Positions 6,392-13,254 of a stretch of DNA of 15,639 nt are shown in pieces. The notes beneath the pieces are model-generated. The model did not search any database and was not told the DNA's origin. It worked only from the letters and a program-made list of their open reading frames with translations. A program made the translations under genes and the position numbers. Position 1 is the first letter of the stretch, and the number at the start of each line of letters is the position of its first letter. The DNA is from an uncultured Chloroflexota bacterium (GTDB taxonomy: Bacteria; Chloroflexota; Anaerolineae; Aggregatilineales; Phototrophicaceae), in contig CALBRY010000079.1 in the NCBI GenBank assembly GCA_937927665.1, positions 1 through 15,639 on the forward strand, in the 5' to 3' direction.

Positions 6392-7899
6392 AACCGATCT
6401 CGACACTTGCCCGCGTTCGTATCGAATTGGACGGCGCGCCGTTTATGTTGGATACCGGCATTCTGACGGGTGTTCTCGTTCAGCAGCGGCTTTCGCTGCC
6501 GTCGTTGTGTGAACTCGTCTTTAGCGATCTGCTGGCGTCATTGGTTCCGACGCGGCAGTTCCAGCCGGGGCAGTCGCTCACCGTCACTGTCGAAGGCATG
6601 TACACACCGCTGTTTAACGGTCAAATCACGGCGGTTGAGCGGGTTTACCGGGCGAACAATCAGCGTGAAACACTGGTGCGCGCCTATGATGCGCTCCATG
6701 CGCTGAGGAAACGTCAATCCGTCCGCGCCCATGTCGAACTGACGCTCGCCGATCTGGCGGGTGAACTGATCAGCGATCTGGGTGTGACTGTGGACGCGCA
6801 CGACTCAAGCCCGCTGTGGAGCTTCTTGATCCAGCATCGCCAATCTGATTTTGATCTGCTGATCGATCTTGCCGAACGGAGCGGCACGTATTTGACGATC
6901 CGCGAAGAAACGCTGCATCTGCTCTCGCTGGAAGGAATCGACGATGTGGGGACGCTCACATTGGGTGAGAACCTATTTGAAGCACGGTTTGAACTCAACG
7001 GCGATCCCGCGCTCCGCACGACGAACGCGGCGGGCTGGAATCCGCTGCGGGTTGAGGCGTATACGAGCACAACCAGCGCGGCACGAAGCGGGCGCGATGT
7101 CCGGTTTACGGTTGATCCCGGCAGCGTGAACGGATCGGGTGAAAGTATGCTCGTGGGCGAACATGCCCAGAGCAGCGATCACACGGCGGCGCTGGCACAA
7201 GCGGAATTGGATCGACAGATCGCGCGGGAAGTCGCATTCTGGGGTATCGCGGACGGTGATCCATTGCTGCGCCCCGGCGCGAAAGTGCAAATCGGCGGCG
7301 TAGAGGATGGATTCTCCGGCACATACGTGATCACGAGTGCAACACACACGATCAACGCGACCGCCTCTTATACAACACAGGTTTCGACATTTCCGCCGCC
7401 GCGCCGCGAACGATCCTACAGCGCGGGCGCAACACTCGGAGTCGTGAGTGCGATTGATGGTCAGCTTGGACGTGTGCGCGCCACATTGAGCGCATACAAC
7501 GATGTTGAAACCGATTGGATGCACGTCCTCAGCTTGGGCGCGGGTTCAGGCAAGGGCTTGATCATCGTGCCGGATGTTGGTGATGAGGTGCTGGTTCTGC
7601 TCATGAACAATGATCCGGCACAGGGAATCGTCCTCGGCGGTTTATTCGGTATGAACGGCTCAATCGATCCCGGAATCGACAGCAACTCGGTGAAGCGGTT
7701 CACGCTGCTGACGCCGGGCGGACAGAAAATCAAACTGGACGACACGAACGAGACGATCCGTATCGAAAACAGCGGCGGCAGTTATATCGAACTCACACCG
7801 GATCATGTGCGGCTGCACGCGGCGGCAGATTTGACGCTCGAAGCGCCGGGGAAACAGGTCATCGTTCGGGGCAGCACGATTGATTTTCAGAGAGGCTAA
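6388..7899 (+). CDS. VgrG / gpD-type central spike protein (Pvc8-like)
   Basis: Trimeric hub and spike that pierces the target envelope, combining T4 gp27-like and gp5-like parts. Residues 1-345 form the gpD/gp27-like region, including LWSFLIQHRQSDFDLLIDLAERSG (split by me as LWSFLIQHRQSDFDLL plus IDLAERSG, about 142-165), the usual late-control-protein-D signature. An OB-fold follows at about 348-418, from LGVVSAIDGQLGRVRATL through VPDVGDEVLVL to QGIVLGGLFG. Residues 430-503 (FTLLTPGGQKIKLDD, SGGSYIELT, LHAAADLTLEAPGKQVIVRG) are beta-helix needle repeats. No lysozyme or effector extension is present, so the spike appears purely structural. The start is ATG 6388 overlapping the stop of the LysM gene. 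The PAAR-like tip gene follows 3 bases after the stop, the order expected for spike plus tip. Confidence 0.93.
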   Translation: MKPISTLARVRIELDGAPFMLDTGILTGVLVQQRLSLPSLCELVFSDLLASLVPTRQFQPGQSLTVTVEGMYTPLFNGQITAVERVYRANNQRETLVRAYDALHALRKRQSVRAHVELTLADLAGELISDLGVTVDAHDSSPLWSFLIQHRQSDFDLLIDLAERSGTYLTIREETLHLLSLEGIDDVGTLTLGENLFEARFELNGDPALRTTNAAGWNPLRVEAYTSTTSAARSGRDVRFTVDPGSVNGSGESMLVGEHAQSSDHTAALAQAELDRQIAREVAFWGIADGDPLLRPGAKVQIGGVEDGFSGTYVITSATHTINATASYTTQVSTFPPPRRERSYSAGATLGVVSAIDGQLGRVRATLSAYNDVETDWMHVLSLGAGSGKGLIIVPDVGDEVLVLLMNNDPAQGIVLGGLFGMNGSIDPGIDSNSVKRFTLLTPGGQKIKLDDTNETIRIENSGGSYIELTPDHVRLHAAADLTLEAPGKQVIVRGSTIDFQRG

Positions 7900-7902
7900 A
7901 CG

Positions 7903-8241
7903 ATGAAAGTTCTCACCGATCAAGCATTTCTGTCGTGCGCTCACCGGACAACGAGCAAGGTAAAAAACACGCCAAGTCAGGGGTGGGTAACGATTGAGGG
8001 TAGAAGCGTCCTCGTCGAGCCTGATCCTGTGCCGTGGACGATCAACGGCTGTCCGAACATCGTCCCCGGTCAAAAACCGTGTACGTCAACGATCAAGAAT
8101 GTCACCGGGTATTCGGGCTTCGTCACCATCAACGGGCATCCGATCTGTCTGGATACGGTCAAAGGACTGACGGACGGCTTACCGAGTGTCGATTATCTCG
8201 TGGTTACACCGGGTCAAGACTGGGTTAACGCAGCGGAGTAA
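7903..8241 (+). CDS. PAAR-like spike-tip protein (Pvc10-like)
   Basis: 112-residue protein expected to cap the VgrG-type needle. It starts KVLTDQAFLSCAH, resembling the 'L-T-x-x-S-x-x-x-C-x-H' opening of PAAR-like/DUF4280-type tip proteins. Cysteines and histidines are spaced as possible metal ligands: C12, H14, C50, C60, H79 and C82. FVTINGHPICLDTVKGLTDG (73-92) is the strand-turn resembling 'V-x-V-N-G-x-P' in this family. There is no C-terminal effector domain. AGAGG (7891-7895) lies 7 bases before ATG. Position directly after the spike gene supports the assignment, though similarity by eye is weaker than for the neighbours. A divergent Pvc10-type protein without metal remains possible. Confidence 0.75.
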   Translation: MKVLTDQAFLSCAHRTTSKVKNTPSQGWVTIEGRSVLVEPDPVPWTINGCPNIVPGQKPCTSTIKNVTGYSGFVTINGHPICLDTVKGLTDGLPSVDYLVVTPGQDWVNAAE

Positions 8242-8246
8242 ATCAC

Positions 8247-8687
8247 ATGGCAAAGGCGCGCTATCGTTCGTGGCGTTTCCAATATCCTTCTCTGCCTAGA
8301 CCGGGTGAAGACGCGCCCGTGGCGGGTTTGCGGCTGCATCTGCGCGGTGGAGTGGAAATGGTCGAAGACGACGAGGCTGTGCGTCAAGCGATCCTGCTGC
8401 TGCTCTCTACGCGGGTTGGTGAGCGCGTGATGCGCCCGGATTACGGCTGTTTGCTGCACCGGCTGTTATTCGCACCCAACGACGAAACCACCGCCGGACT
8501 CGCGATTTATTATGTGCAGCGCGCGCTTGATTTATGGGAACCCCGGGTCGTGGTACTCGATATTGATGCCGGAAGGAATATCGATCTTGCTTCACAGCTT
8601 GATATTCATCTGCGCTATCGAGTGAAAGCGACACAGCAGATCAACGTTTTGGATTTTTCGATCAATCTTGCGGGGGATGAGGGCTGA
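8247..8687 (+). CDS. gp25-like baseplate wedge protein (Pvc9-like, GPW/gp25 family)
   Basis: Baseplate wedge component that in T4 and related systems primes sheath polymerisation and joins wedge to central hub. The family hallmark is clear: LLLSTRVGERVMRPDYGCLL (51-70), then HRLLFAPND, the helix AGLAIYYVQRALDLWEPR (83-100) and the strand VVVLDIDA. 146 residues is normal. The first 25 residues (RYRSWRFQYPSLPRP) are a short basic/aromatic extension typical of eCIS versions. GGAG (8235-8238) lies 8 bases before ATG. Its TGA overlaps the next start (TGATG), so it is translationally coupled to the gpJ-type wedge with which it is expected to complex. Confidence 0.94.
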   Translation: MAKARYRSWRFQYPSLPRPGEDAPVAGLRLHLRGGVEMVEDDEAVRQAILLLLSTRVGERVMRPDYGCLLHRLLFAPNDETTAGLAIYYVQRALDLWEPRVVVLDIDAGRNIDLASQLDIHLRYRVKATQQINVLDFSINLAGDEG

Positions 8688-11386
8688 TGCCACTGCCGCT
8701 GCCAAAACTAGATGATCGCACCTTTTCACAGCTTGTGGAAGAAGCGAAAGCACGCTTGCGGGCGACCACGCCGGAATGGACAGATATCTCTCCGAGCGAT
8801 CCCGGTATCGTGCTGCTTGAGCTGTACGCTTTTCTAACCGAAACGATGATCGCTCGCTTGAACCGGCTGCCCGACAAGGCATATATCGCGTTTCTCAATC
8901 TATTGGGAGTCACTTTACAGCCGCCCGCCGCCGCCCATGTCGAGCTTGTGTTTACCAAAACACAGCAGATGGCGCGCCGCGTCGTCGAAATTCCGGCGGG
9001 TACCCGCGTGACGGCGAAAGCGACCGGCGCGGGCGAACCGCCGATCTTCGTCACCAATGAAGTGCTGCGTATTGGCGGCAACGAAACACAAGGGCGAGTC
9101 ACTGCCGTACATGCCCGTCAGATTGATGGCGAACTTGTCGGCGTTGGGCGCGGCGAAGCGGGACTCACCGTGCAGGTGAAATTCCCGCCGATTATCGCAC
9201 CCACAGGCGATGGGCGCGATCTTGTCGTTGGCGTCGAACTGGGCGCGAACGAAACCCGCGAACGCTTACGCGAACGCGAGCACGATCGCTTAACCTATCG
9301 CATCTGGCGCGAAGTTGAACACTTCAGCGAACTTGGCGACGACCGCTATGTCTACAAAGTCGATCGCATCTCCGGTTTGATTCAGTTTGCGCCCGCCGCC
9401 CGCTTAACCGATTTTCAGGGCATGCTCGCCGAAACGCCGGAAATTCTGGGGGATGCTGAACTGCCGCAGCCGGATCGCGCGATCCGCGTATGGTATCGCA
9501 CGGGCGGCGGCGTTGAAGGCAATATCCCAGCGAACACGCTGACGGTACTCAAAGACCCGATCGTCGGCGTCGAAGTGACCAACCCAGAATCGGCGACGGG
9601 CGGACGAAGCGCGGAAACACTCGCCAATGCGCGTATTCGTGGACCGCGAGAGCTTCACGCACTTGAACGCGCTGTCACCGTGCGCGATTTTGAAGGATTG
9701 GCGCGCAAAACACCGGGAGTCGCCCGCGCAAAGGCACTCACCGAAGCCGAATGGAGCTATGGACGGCGCGGCGCGGTCGATGTGCTGCTCGTGCCGGATA
9801 TTGCCGAAGAACAATGGGCAGACGGCAGACTCAGCCTCGATACGCTGCTGGCGAATCAAACGACATTGGCGCTGGAGCAGGTGCAAAATGTGCTGCAAGA
9901 GCGTAAGCCTGTCGGGACGATCTGTGAAGCCGCGTGGACACGTTATGTCACCGTCAATGTGAGCGCGACGATCAAAGTGCGACCGGAAGAAGACCCGGAA
10001 GCAGTCCGCAAACGCCTTGAAGAACGCCTGTATAAAACGATCTGCCCGCTGCCCACGCCGGGAGTCAATACACGCGGTTGGCAGTTCGGGCAGTCGCTCC
10101 GCGCCTCGCATATTTATGATGTCGCGCTCTCCGAACCCGGTGTGCGCTACGTTGAAAATATCGTCATGCGCGTGAACGACGCCCCGAATTCGGTCGGATC
10201 GATCGCGGCGGACTACTTGCAGCCGAATACATGGTATGCGTGCAGCGGTGATACGCTGTACCGCACGCTCGATAACGGTGATGGTTGGGAAGCATGGCGT
10301 CCGCCGGAAGATTTCGCGGAAGTGCCGCAGCAGTTATGGCGCGTTTCACCGCACCCGGAACAAGCCGGATTGGTGGCGCTGGCAACCCGCGCCGAAACCG
10401 GATCGCGGGTGTATATCAGCCGTGACTGCGGCGAAACATGGATGAACAAAGTTGCCGAGTTCGGCAATCTCGAAATTGAGAGCATCGCATGGATGACGCG
10501 CAACAAAGAACCGATCCTGCTCATCGCTACTGATCAAGCGCTGTATGAGCTTGCCGTCTTGCGTGAAAATCCGAGTCCGCTGCCGCTCAGTGTTGTACCG
10601 CGTCACCCGCAGCTTGGTTTTTATGCGGTTGTCGCCGCTACGGATGTGAGCGGAAACGTGAATATCGCCGTCGCCGCGCAGAAGCTCGGTCAAGTGGGCG
10701 GTGTCTACTTATCGAGCGATGGCGGGCGGGCATTTCGTCCGCTCATCGACGACGAGACGCGTACCAACCTCGCAGAAGAAGATATCCGCGTGCTGGAAAT
10801 TCAGCAGGACGGACCGCGCACATTCTTATGGGCAGGCGCATTTGTCGCATCCGGCAACGAAGAAGGCAAGGGATGCTGGCGCTGGGAGATTATGCGCCCA
10901 CAAGAAGACCCCAGCGAAGGCTGGCGCGCTTTTTCGAAAGGATGGGCGGCGGGAAGCTGCTACGCGATCGCCTTCCCCGATAAAGATACCGTCATCGTCG
11001 GGACTCATCGCGGCGGCATCATGCGCTTAAAAGTCGATGTGGCTGATCCCGCGTGGTCAACAGTTGCCCCCAACGAAAGCGCCGGACTGCCAATTCGCGG
11101 CACGGGTAATCGCCCGTTCCTGCCGATTCATACCGTCGCCGCTGATCCCAACAAGCGATACATCATGGGCGGCGCGCGCGGACTGGCTGAAAACGGCAGT
11201 CAAGAAGTGCGCGGGCAGGGAATTTACCGCGCCCGCCAAGATCAAGGCGCAGATTATGGGCGCTGGAAGTATCTACGAGTCTCCAATTTGATCTACTTCG
11301 ATCGCGTGACGCTGCCCCCACATCGCTTATTCGTCTCTGGGGATCACGCGTTGGATGTGATGAGTGAAGACGATGAAACGTTCTGA
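8687..11386 (+). CDS. gpJ-like baseplate wedge fused to Asp-box beta-propeller (Pvc11-like)
   Basis: Residues 1 to about 505 are a P2 gpJ / T4 gp6-like wedge protein: PSDPGIVLLELYAFLTE (35-51), RLNRLPDKAYIAFLNLLGV, VEIPAGTRV, the AVTVRDFEGLARKTPGVARA segment typical of the gpJ core, and VRYVENIVM near its end. Residues about 505-899 are extra and resemble a sialidase/VPS10-type beta-propeller. Y-I-S-R-D-C-G-E-T-W puts an exact Asp-box S578-x-D580-x-G582-x-T584-W585, with degenerate boxes at T527-x-D529-x-G531 W534 and S676-x-D678-x-G680 F683. Repeated 'Y/F-A/V-I-A-hydrophobic' strands such as CYAIAFPDKDTVIVGTHRGG look like further blades. The fusion is continuous, with no frameshift. Propellers bind glycans or proteins, so this part may be a receptor-contact or docking surface on the baseplate rim (inference). 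It has a 1-base overlap with the gp25 gene and a 14-base overlap with the gpI gene. Confidence 0.92.
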   Translation: MPLPLPKLDDRTFSQLVEEAKARLRATTPEWTDISPSDPGIVLLELYAFLTETMIARLNRLPDKAYIAFLNLLGVTLQPPAAAHVELVFTKTQQMARRVVEIPAGTRVTAKATGAGEPPIFVTNEVLRIGGNETQGRVTAVHARQIDGELVGVGRGEAGLTVQVKFPPIIAPTGDGRDLVVGVELGANETRERLREREHDRLTYRIWREVEHFSELGDDRYVYKVDRISGLIQFAPAARLTDFQGMLAETPEILGDAELPQPDRAIRVWYRTGGGVEGNIPANTLTVLKDPIVGVEVTNPESATGGRSAETLANARIRGPRELHALERAVTVRDFEGLARKTPGVARAKALTEAEWSYGRRGAVDVLLVPDIAEEQWADGRLSLDTLLANQTTLALEQVQNVLQERKPVGTICEAAWTRYVTVNVSATIKVRPEEDPEAVRKRLEERLYKTICPLPTPGVNTRGWQFGQSLRASHIYDVALSEPGVRYVENIVMRVNDAPNSVGSIAADYLQPNTWYACSGDTLYRTLDNGDGWEAWRPPEDFAEVPQQLWRVSPHPEQAGLVALATRAETGSRVYISRDCGETWMNKVAEFGNLEIESIAWMTRNKEPILLIATDQALYELAVLRENPSPLPLSVVPRHPQLGFYAVVAATDVSGNVNIAVAAQKLGQVGGVYLSSDGGRAFRPLIDDETRTNLAEEDIRVLEIQQDGPRTFLWAGAFVASGNEEGKGCWRWEIMRPQEDPSEGWRAFSKGWAAGSCYAIAFPDKDTVIVGTHRGGIMRLKVDVADPAWSTVAPNESAGLPIRGTGNRPFLPIHTVAADPNKRYIMGGARGLAENGSQEVRGQGIYRARQDQGADYGRWKYLRVSNLIYFDRVTLPPHRLFVSGDHALDVMSEDDETF

Positions 11387-11924
11387 GATCGATCTGCTTC
11401 TACCGGAGATTTTCCGCCTCACGATTGAGCAAGAATCGAACCGCCTGTTGAGCGGTCTGCTCGACGTGATGGAAATACTGCTCGAACCGTCGGAAAAAGT
11501 GCTTGATTCGCTCGCTGCATTTTTCGATCCGTATCAAGCACCAAAACGATTCGTGCATTATCTCGCGGGGTGGGTCGATCTTGATCCGTTCTGGGTACAA
11601 AACCCGGAAAGCTTCGAGGATGTCTCGCAGCTTCCGGAATTTCCCGGCGGATTGGATCAACTGCGGATATTGATCGCCCGCGCCGCTTATCTATCCAAGT
11701 GGCGCGGCACGCAAAAAGGCATGATCGCCTTTCTCGAAACCGCGACGGGGATCGACGGCTACCGTATCGATGAACAGGTCGAAGACGAGGAAGGCAGCGT
11801 GATCCCGTTTCATATCGTCGTCCATGTCCCGAAAGAATCGGCAGAATTCCGGAGTTTGATCGAGCGCATCGTGCGGCTCGAAAAACCCGCTTACGTGACC
11901 GCAGCAATTCAAATGGATGAGTAG
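11373..11924 (+). CDS. gpI-like baseplate tail protein (Pvc12-like, TIGR02242 type)
   Basis: Wedge partner of the gpJ protein. From ATG 11373 the 183 residues open with MKRSEIDLLLPEIFRL, the standard start of the P2 gpI/TIGR02242 tail proteins. They continue with SEKVLDSLAAFFDPYQAP, FVHYLAGWVDLD (61-72, the 'LAxWL' motif) and KWRGTQKGMIAFLETATG (109-126, the conserved glycine-rich helix), ending in an IPFHIVVHVP strand and KPAYVTAAIQ. An alternative GTG 11364 adds three residues. Neither start has a strong RBS, and the gene overlaps the gpJ-propeller end, so coupling is expected. PVC Pvc12 is much larger. Here only the core domain is kept, while the extra mass sits on the gpJ protein instead. 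It is the last structural gene before the hairpin gap. Confidence 0.9.
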   Translation: MKRSEIDLLLPEIFRLTIEQESNRLLSGLLDVMEILLEPSEKVLDSLAAFFDPYQAPKRFVHYLAGWVDLDPFWVQNPESFEDVSQLPEFPGGLDQLRILIARAAYLSKWRGTQKGMIAFLETATGIDGYRIDEQVEDEEGSVIPFHIVVHVPKESAEFRSLIERIVRLEKPAYVTAAIQMDE

Positions 11925-11942
11925 AACTACCTAGGTTGTGAT

Positions 11943-11971
11943 CAGCCTACGTGTGAACGTGTTGTAGGCTG
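11943..11971 (+). repeat. Perfect 8-bp hairpin between structural and membrane modules
   Basis: CAGCCTAC (11943-11950) and GTAGGCTG (11964-11971) are perfect inverted arms around a 13-base loop. They lie in the 74-base gap between the gpI-like gene and the next membrane-protein gene. No T-run follows, so it is not a canonical intrinsic terminator. It could be an mRNA stabiliser, a processing or attenuation site, or a DNA operator. It is the first gap longer than 20 bases since the start of the operon. Confidence 0.55.
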
Positions 11972-11998
11972 TGCATCGAGCAAGGGGGAAATGAAAGA

Positions 11999-12835
11999 AT
12001 GAGTGTCAACACAATGGGGGCTGTTTTTGGGGCATTCGTCGGGGTCTTCATCGCGGGGCTGTGCCGTCTGTTAACTTCGGAAATCTGGGTGATTGCGCTC
12101 ATTCTGGGTGTAGTCGCGTTGATCTGTTATATCGTTGCCACCGTAACGGCTAAAAAGGTTGTCTCTGAAGAAGAGCCTGTTACGGCGCTGACACGCGGAG
12201 TTTTAATCGGGATCAACAGCGCGTTTAACGGTTTCTTGCTCACGCTCATCGTTGGCGATCTGTTCAACAGCGAAACCGCCGGGTTAGTCGTTGGTGTGGT
12301 ACTCGGCGCGATCAATTTTATCGCCAGCATCGGCGCGGTTTCGCGCTGGGGCGTGTATCAGGGCGTAATCGGCTGGCTCAATTGGCTGATGCCGATGTCA
12401 TGGTTGATCATCGGGTTGGGATTGGCATTCGTCCTGCTCAGTTTGATCGGTCATCTGATCTTCTTGATCACCCGCGTCAAATTCTTCCGCTTCGGTATCC
12501 CGTCGGATTCGGGGACGTCGCTTGCCGGAAAAACGATTCAGGTGGACTGGGGGACAGGATCATTCTTCGTGTGCGGCGGTTGGATAGCGAATATCAACAT
12601 CTACAAAACCGCCTTCAACATGGGTAACTTCTCGTTTGTTCACCGCGAATCGTCCGCGCCGCATATCGGACACGAATCAGGACACAGCTTGAGCCTCGGC
12701 GCGTTCGGCAGCTTTATTCATCTGGTGGGCGCGGTCGATGAGTGGGTTTTCAGCCATGAATACGCCTTGACGGAAAAAATCGCGGAAAGTCACGATTCGT
12801 CGGCATCTGGTCCCAAACTGCTGATGTGGTCATAG
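11999..12835 (+). CDS. Polytopic membrane protein with C-terminal HExxH domain
   Basis: 278 residues. Hydrophobic helices are visible at about 7-24, 29-50, 67-90, 93-113 and 133-157. A soluble part (about 160-278) begins with RFGIPSDSGTSLAG. It contains FFVCGGWIANIN, then GNFSFVHRESSAPHIGHESGH: H225-E226-S227-G228-H229 is an HExxH zinc-metallopeptidase motif. It is followed by LGAFGSFIHLVGAVDE, where H241 or E248 could be a third ligand. The 'GNxxFV...HExGHxLxxxxFG' layout recalls HE-x-GH domains found in polymorphic-toxin and membrane proteins of unknown activity, so peptidase function is only a hypothesis. AAGGGGG (11982-11988) precedes ATG 11999 by 10 bases. Location right after the baseplate genes and before other membrane genes suggests a link between particle and membrane. 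No family name is claimed. Confidence 0.8.
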   Translation: MSVNTMGAVFGAFVGVFIAGLCRLLTSEIWVIALILGVVALICYIVATVTAKKVVSEEEPVTALTRGVLIGINSAFNGFLLTLIVGDLFNSETAGLVVGVVLGAINFIASIGAVSRWGVYQGVIGWLNWLMPMSWLIIGLGLAFVLLSLIGHLIFLITRVKFFRFGIPSDSGTSLAGKTIQVDWGTGSFFVCGGWIANINIYKTAFNMGNFSFVHRESSAPHIGHESGHSLSLGAFGSFIHLVGAVDEWVFSHEYALTEKIAESHDSSASGPKLLMWS

Positions 12836-12853
12836 TACAGAAAGCGCAAAAAC

Positions 12854-13141
12854 ATGTCTGAAATTGTCAACATCATCACCTATGTCATCGCATACGTAAT
12901 CGGGGTTGTCGCCATTGTAGTCGGCGCAACCAACACGGCGAATAATGGCAAAGCATTTATCGCCTTCGGAATCTGGGCAATCCTCCTGACGACGTGGGCG
13001 GGTCTGTGGTCGGCACGCGGTACATTCCGCCCGGATTTTAAGAACAAGGGGCTGATCGCCAAGTTCACCGAAGTTGGCGAAGTCGTCACCATTCCCGCCA
13101 TCATCGGGTTGATCATCGTCATTATCATCGCCTTCGTGTGA
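12854..13141 (+). CDS. Small three-helix membrane protein of unknown function
   Basis: 95 residues, not recognised. Three hydrophobic segments are seen at about 5-25, 33-53 and 76-95, the last ending in an isoleucine-rich run right at the C-terminus. Between helices 2 and 3 is a charged loop, SARGTFRPDFKNKGLIAKF (53-71), likely cytoplasmic by the positive-inside rule. It lies 18 bases after the HExxH membrane protein and is probably co-transcribed with it. It has only a weak purine-rich RBS (AGAAAGCG). It could be an accessory subunit of the neighbouring membrane protein, a holin-like protein or an anchor. Nothing in the sequence decides between these. Confidence 0.7.
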   Translation: MSEIVNIITYVIAYVIGVVAIVVGATNTANNGKAFIAFGIWAILLTTWAGLWSARGTFRPDFKNKGLIAKFTEVGEVVTIPAIIGLIIVIIIAFV

Positions 13142-13157
13142 AATTCGTATAAGCCGC

Positions 13158-13188
13158 TTGCAGCAGAATTCAAAGGAAGGGCTATACT
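13158..13188 (+). promoter_or_regulatory. Predicted promoter of the tandem membrane-anchored family
   Basis: TATACT (13183-13188) is a 5/6 match to the -10 box. The best -35 candidate is TTGCAG (13158-13163) at a long 19-base spacing, so the -10 is much better supported than the -35. It lies in the 113-base gap before ATG 13255, with an expected start near 13194-13196, inside the 5' arm of the hairpin described separately. Confidence 0.45.
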
Positions 13189-13242
13189 CTTATAGAAATG
13201 ATGATTGCGCAGACGCTGAATAACCGACCGTTTCTATGAGAG
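13187..13242 (+). promoter_or_regulatory. Long inverted repeat that would occlude the RBS of the first paralogue
   Basis: CTCTTATAGAAATG (13187-13200) can pair along its full 14 bases with CGTTTCTATGAGAG (13229-13242): twelve Watson-Crick pairs and two G-U wobbles, with a 28-base loop. The 3' arm contains GAGAG of the GAGAGGA ribosome binding site of the gene at 13255. A transcript starting upstream would contain both arms and hide the RBS. A transcript starting at the local promoter would lack about half of the 5' arm. There is no T-run, so it is not a terminator. Confidence 0.6.
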
Positions 13243-13245
13243 GAT
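13228..13245 (+). repeat. Duplicated leader/RBS element, copy 1
   Basis: CCGTTTCTATGAGAGGAT matches 16 of 18 bases with the element at 14260-14277. It includes the Shine-Dalgarno GAGAGGAT and ends 9 bases before ATG 13255. The duplication that created the paralogues therefore included the translation signal. Confidence 0.75.
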
Positions 13246-13254
13246 TTAGCCCTC

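Noticed and set aside
6388..7899. Effector domain on the VgrG-like spike
   Set aside because: The protein ends in short beta-helix repeats right after the OB-fold, leaving no room for an added catalytic domain.
2264..11924. Type VI secretion system or complete prophage
   Set aside because: A single sheath gene rather than TssB/TssC, a gp19-type tube rather than Hcp, and no TssJ/L/M. No capsid, portal, terminase or lysis genes are visible either. The gene order matches PVC/AFP-like systems.
13178..13253. AGGGCTA (13178-13184) and TAGCCCT (13247-13253) as a leader hairpin
   Set aside because: The first arm overlaps the predicted -10 box and would not be in the local transcript. It also competes with the much longer 13187-13242 pairing. 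Seven bases over 60 is compatible with chance.
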